From Stercorarius parasiticus (lineage: Eukaryota > Chordata > Aves > Charadriiformes > Stercorariidae), in the NCBI GenBank assembly GCA_013396915.1, contig VWZL01001357.1, positions 187,259 to 251,258 on the forward strand: DNA of 64,000 bases. Direction: 5' to 3'. The notes beneath the pieces were generated by a model. That model was not told the DNA's origin. It did no database searches and saw only the letters and a program-made list of their open reading frames with translations. Shown one piece after another: positions 61,201 to 64,000 of this stretch; position 1 is the stretch's first letter; every line of letters begins with the position of its first letter. Made by a program: the position numbers and the translations under genes.

Positions 61201-64000
61201 AACATAATTCACAGAACAAGGATACTATAAAGAGTTACATCAAAACATTGTAATTTATATCAAAACTTGTATCAAAGCACTGCTTTAAGTATGTAACGGA
61301 TTTCCTACATAACCAGTTTAAGGAAATCGGGGGAAAAAAATTCTTTCTCTTGTATTTCTTTTTTTATCAAACTTTTTTTCCTGAATCACAGAAAACACGC
61401 ACCTTGAGAAGTCACCTAATTCACCCCTTTGCTCCCCAAGGCAGAATGGACTCTTTCCAAACCTTCCCTGTGTACTGTTTCTGTAACCTGTTTTTAAAAG
61501 CCTCTGATAATGGAAACTCCAAAGCCAAAGACTAATGGCAAATATTAATCACAATGAGTAGAGAAGGTTAGTGAGTGCAAGAGAAAATAGTGATATGCTC
61601 AATGGTATTTTGATATTACATCTCCTTTTAGATCTTGTTGTAGGAAAGCAAGAACCTGGAAGTTTCTAAGGCTCAGCTGGCTATGTCAGGAGATTCCATC
61701 ATTTCTCTGAACTATTTGTACAAGTTTGTAACCCTTTATGTTGCATAAGGAATATATTTCTTGTTCAAATTCCTGAACTGAAGATTGATAGCAGGAAATG
61801 GAATGAGTGTGCTTTTGACTTATTATTGTGATAGAGGAGAAACCCCCCAATTTATAGTTTTGAACACTTTAACGTATCACAAACCTCCAAAACATAAGCA
61901 TCAAAAACCTCAAAAACATAAAGCCATTTTTTAAATCATCTAATAGGGAATCATATTTAGCTGTCACTAGCTTCCCACTGTAAAAAAGTTGTAACACAGT
62001 CTAAAGGACTCAAATTACTAAAAATATAAAATTAATATTCTAAGTTAATATTCTGAATGAATAAGCTAATGAAACATCCTAGAGGCTGCTAAACATTGTT
62101 ATACTTTAGGCAAAGGAAGACTGAGAAATGATCAACTTGTATTACTAGCAAACAGTTCTGCTTTTCAAAGAAGGACTTAAGGCTCTCTGTTCATGTTACA
62201 GTTAAATTAAAAAAAAAAAACAACAAGTTAAGAATTCCTGCCTGGTTCTGAGAACCACAATTGATGTATTTCTTTTGAAAAGATGCAGCAAAAAATGTGT
62301 CTTTAATTATTCCTCTTGTATCTCCATAGTTAAAAAAGTCCTAGGACAAAAAGATTATGTATGAGTTTCTGTTATGGAAGTGACTGTACTCTGGCAGGTT
62401 GAGATACTGATATTGCCAAAGCAAAGGAGAATTTTGAGAGGCCCAAGTGACTGAATCCATCTGAAATGTAGAATGAGTCCATCAATAGATGTGCCAGGCC
62501 TGTGGAACCCTTGAGTATCAAGAGCCCTGACAACTGCCTTTAGTTGCTCTGGGAGAGGGATTATGGTTTCAAAAGAGCAGCTGAAAGGCTACACTCAAGT
62601 TCTTGGAAAATTATTTTAGCAATATAATATACCAGTCTTTCTAAGCATAGTATAAAAACTAGACACTAGGGCTTGGGACACTCTATCGTTTCATTTTTGA
62701 AGAGAAGAATGTGTCTTTCTCTTTCTCGGATAAGAAAAGGTTTATTCTATTGGTTCTGCGACATCTGGTGTTGAAAAATTCATGTGAACACCATTTCCAG
62801 ACCTTCATCTTACCACCTCTGTAATCATTGGTAAGAGTCACGCTTGGACCTCCTTGCTCTTTTAAACGCAACTGGTAAAAGAACAGGAAGTAAACACCAC
62901 CATGCCACTGCCCCGACAAAAAGCAAAATAAAGCAAAAAAAACCCACAGAAAAAGCAAAAACCACATGTAAGGGCCACATGGCCTATTGCCAGTCAATGT
63001 TCATTCCCAGAATGGGGTAAATCATGTATGTGGGTCTCAATAGAGAATTTCCAGCCAGTACAACCAAGAAGAGAATTTCTCTGTTAGAAGAAACACAAAC
63101 ACTGATAGTATCAGGTGCTTCGCTTCTTGCAGAAAAGATGAAATGCGGCTCCCCAGAATGTTGATTGTAGTACTGCATCATATTCTTGACCACATCTTGG
63201 GCCAGCTGTTATTCAAATTATTTCTTTCACTGAACTAAACTCCTCATAAGAAGCCCACTAGAACAACAGTAGTAAAGGATGGGTTGCTATTTACAGCAAT
63301 GCATACATGCCATCAGAAAAAGTGCCTTCTGGGATTAAGAGGGAAATCAGAAATGATGAAGACTTGTTTCTTCGTTGTGCTTCCCACAGACCAAATTTCT
63401 TCCAACAGATGAGTAAAAGATGGAAAGACATGCTAATTAGCAGCTTTTTTTTTTTTTTATGAACCTGTACCTCAGGATGTAATTTGCCTTCTAGATAAGG
63501 CTTATGTTGTCTGTGCTTTCAGAGGCAAAGGTGGCCAAGTTTCTGTTTCTCCAAGTGTTACGATCATGTATTTCAAATGCTTGAAGAGAACTGCTTCAGA
63601 TTACTGAATATTTATTTATATGGTCTGTATATACTTTCTAGACAATGAGAGGCCTCTTTCACTACAGTTCTGGGGAATTACACGACACAATAGGTTCTGC
63701 AATGACAAAGAAGGTAAAGGGAGCACAAAGGTTGAAAGTCATGGGTAAGACCATTATACCAGAGTGGTGGAAAACATTCATGGTTGTGATACAATAAACA
63801 GAGGGAGAACAGAACAGGAGTCTGAGGGGAACAACAGTAAGAAGAGAAAAGCCAAGAGAAATAGCCAAGATCTAATTTCTTTGCCTACAGTTTGTATGTT
63901 GAAGGAAGAAAACAGAAAATATTTAATGGAAAACAAGGATGAAAGGAAAAGAGAAATCTAGAGAAAAACATAAAAAATAATTTAACTAGTTAGATTAAAT
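55213..64000. other. Non-genic or intronic stretch right of the CpG island
   Basis: No exon recognised on either strand. It contains a (TA)n(CA)n microsatellite at 56093-56117, poly-A tracts (58708-58722, 59115-59140) and a poly-T tract (63447-63460). It may be the first intron of the rightward transcript. A 74-codon open minus-strand stretch at 62984-63205 after an AG is noted in the findings but not called. Confidence 0.55.
56093..56117. repeat. (TA)n(CA)n microsatellite
   Basis: 'aatatatatatatacacacac' followed by 'ata'. Confidence 0.9.

Noticed and set aside
55110..64000. RTN1 coding exons to the right of the CpG island
   Set aside because: Synteny suggests RTN1 lies that way, but no reticulon sequence is visible in the window.

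Overview
The window is nuclear DNA from a bird, taken from a draft assembly. The evidence is several CR1 LINE copies (some ending in the CR1 tail ATTCTATG), a solo LTR with the TGTCCTGGTT...TTAAACCACGACA termini common in avian endogenous retroviruses, AT-rich intronic sequence, one CpG island, and two N gaps. No operons, rRNA, tRNA, CRISPR array or other prokaryotic features were seen.

The main content is one large gene on the minus strand, from about 53.2 kb (first recognised exon) down to about 12.8 kb. It can be read as at least 20 exons matching leucine-rich repeat containing 9 (LRRC9). I matched exons by eye to vertebrate LRRC9 as I remember it; no search was run. Exon order, many splice sites and several intron phases are preserved, but most recognised exons carry lesions. 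In the ancestral frame I find nonsense codons at 27785-27787, 26348-26350, 25737-25739, 23468-23470, 20546-20548 and 20507-20509. I also find frameshifting indels at about 53128, 48763, 48655, 35438, 34751, 27830, 27212, 27140, 26288 and 19837-19872, and a lost acceptor AG at 26390-26391. Introns are kept, so this looks like a unitary pseudogene decaying in place rather than a processed copy. Exons at 50868-51064, 47149-47275, 40283-40469, 39196-39314 and 32702-32836 remain fully open.

Layout: 1-12.8 kb is non-genic with CR1 copies at 5543-6040, 9095-9346 and 9691-11457. 12.8-53.2 kb is the LRRC9 locus, whose introns hold CR1 copies (16397-17114, 37449-38623, 42127-42268) and a solo LTR (33416-33791). 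54.92-55.24 kb is a CpG-island promoter with GC boxes and two CCAAT boxes, placed to start LRRC9 leftward and an unidentified spliced transcript rightward (donor at 55213). 55.2-64 kb holds no coding exon I can recognise. In mammals LRRC9 lies between RTN1 and PCNX4; if synteny holds, RTN1 would be to the right and PCNX4 to the left, outside the window.
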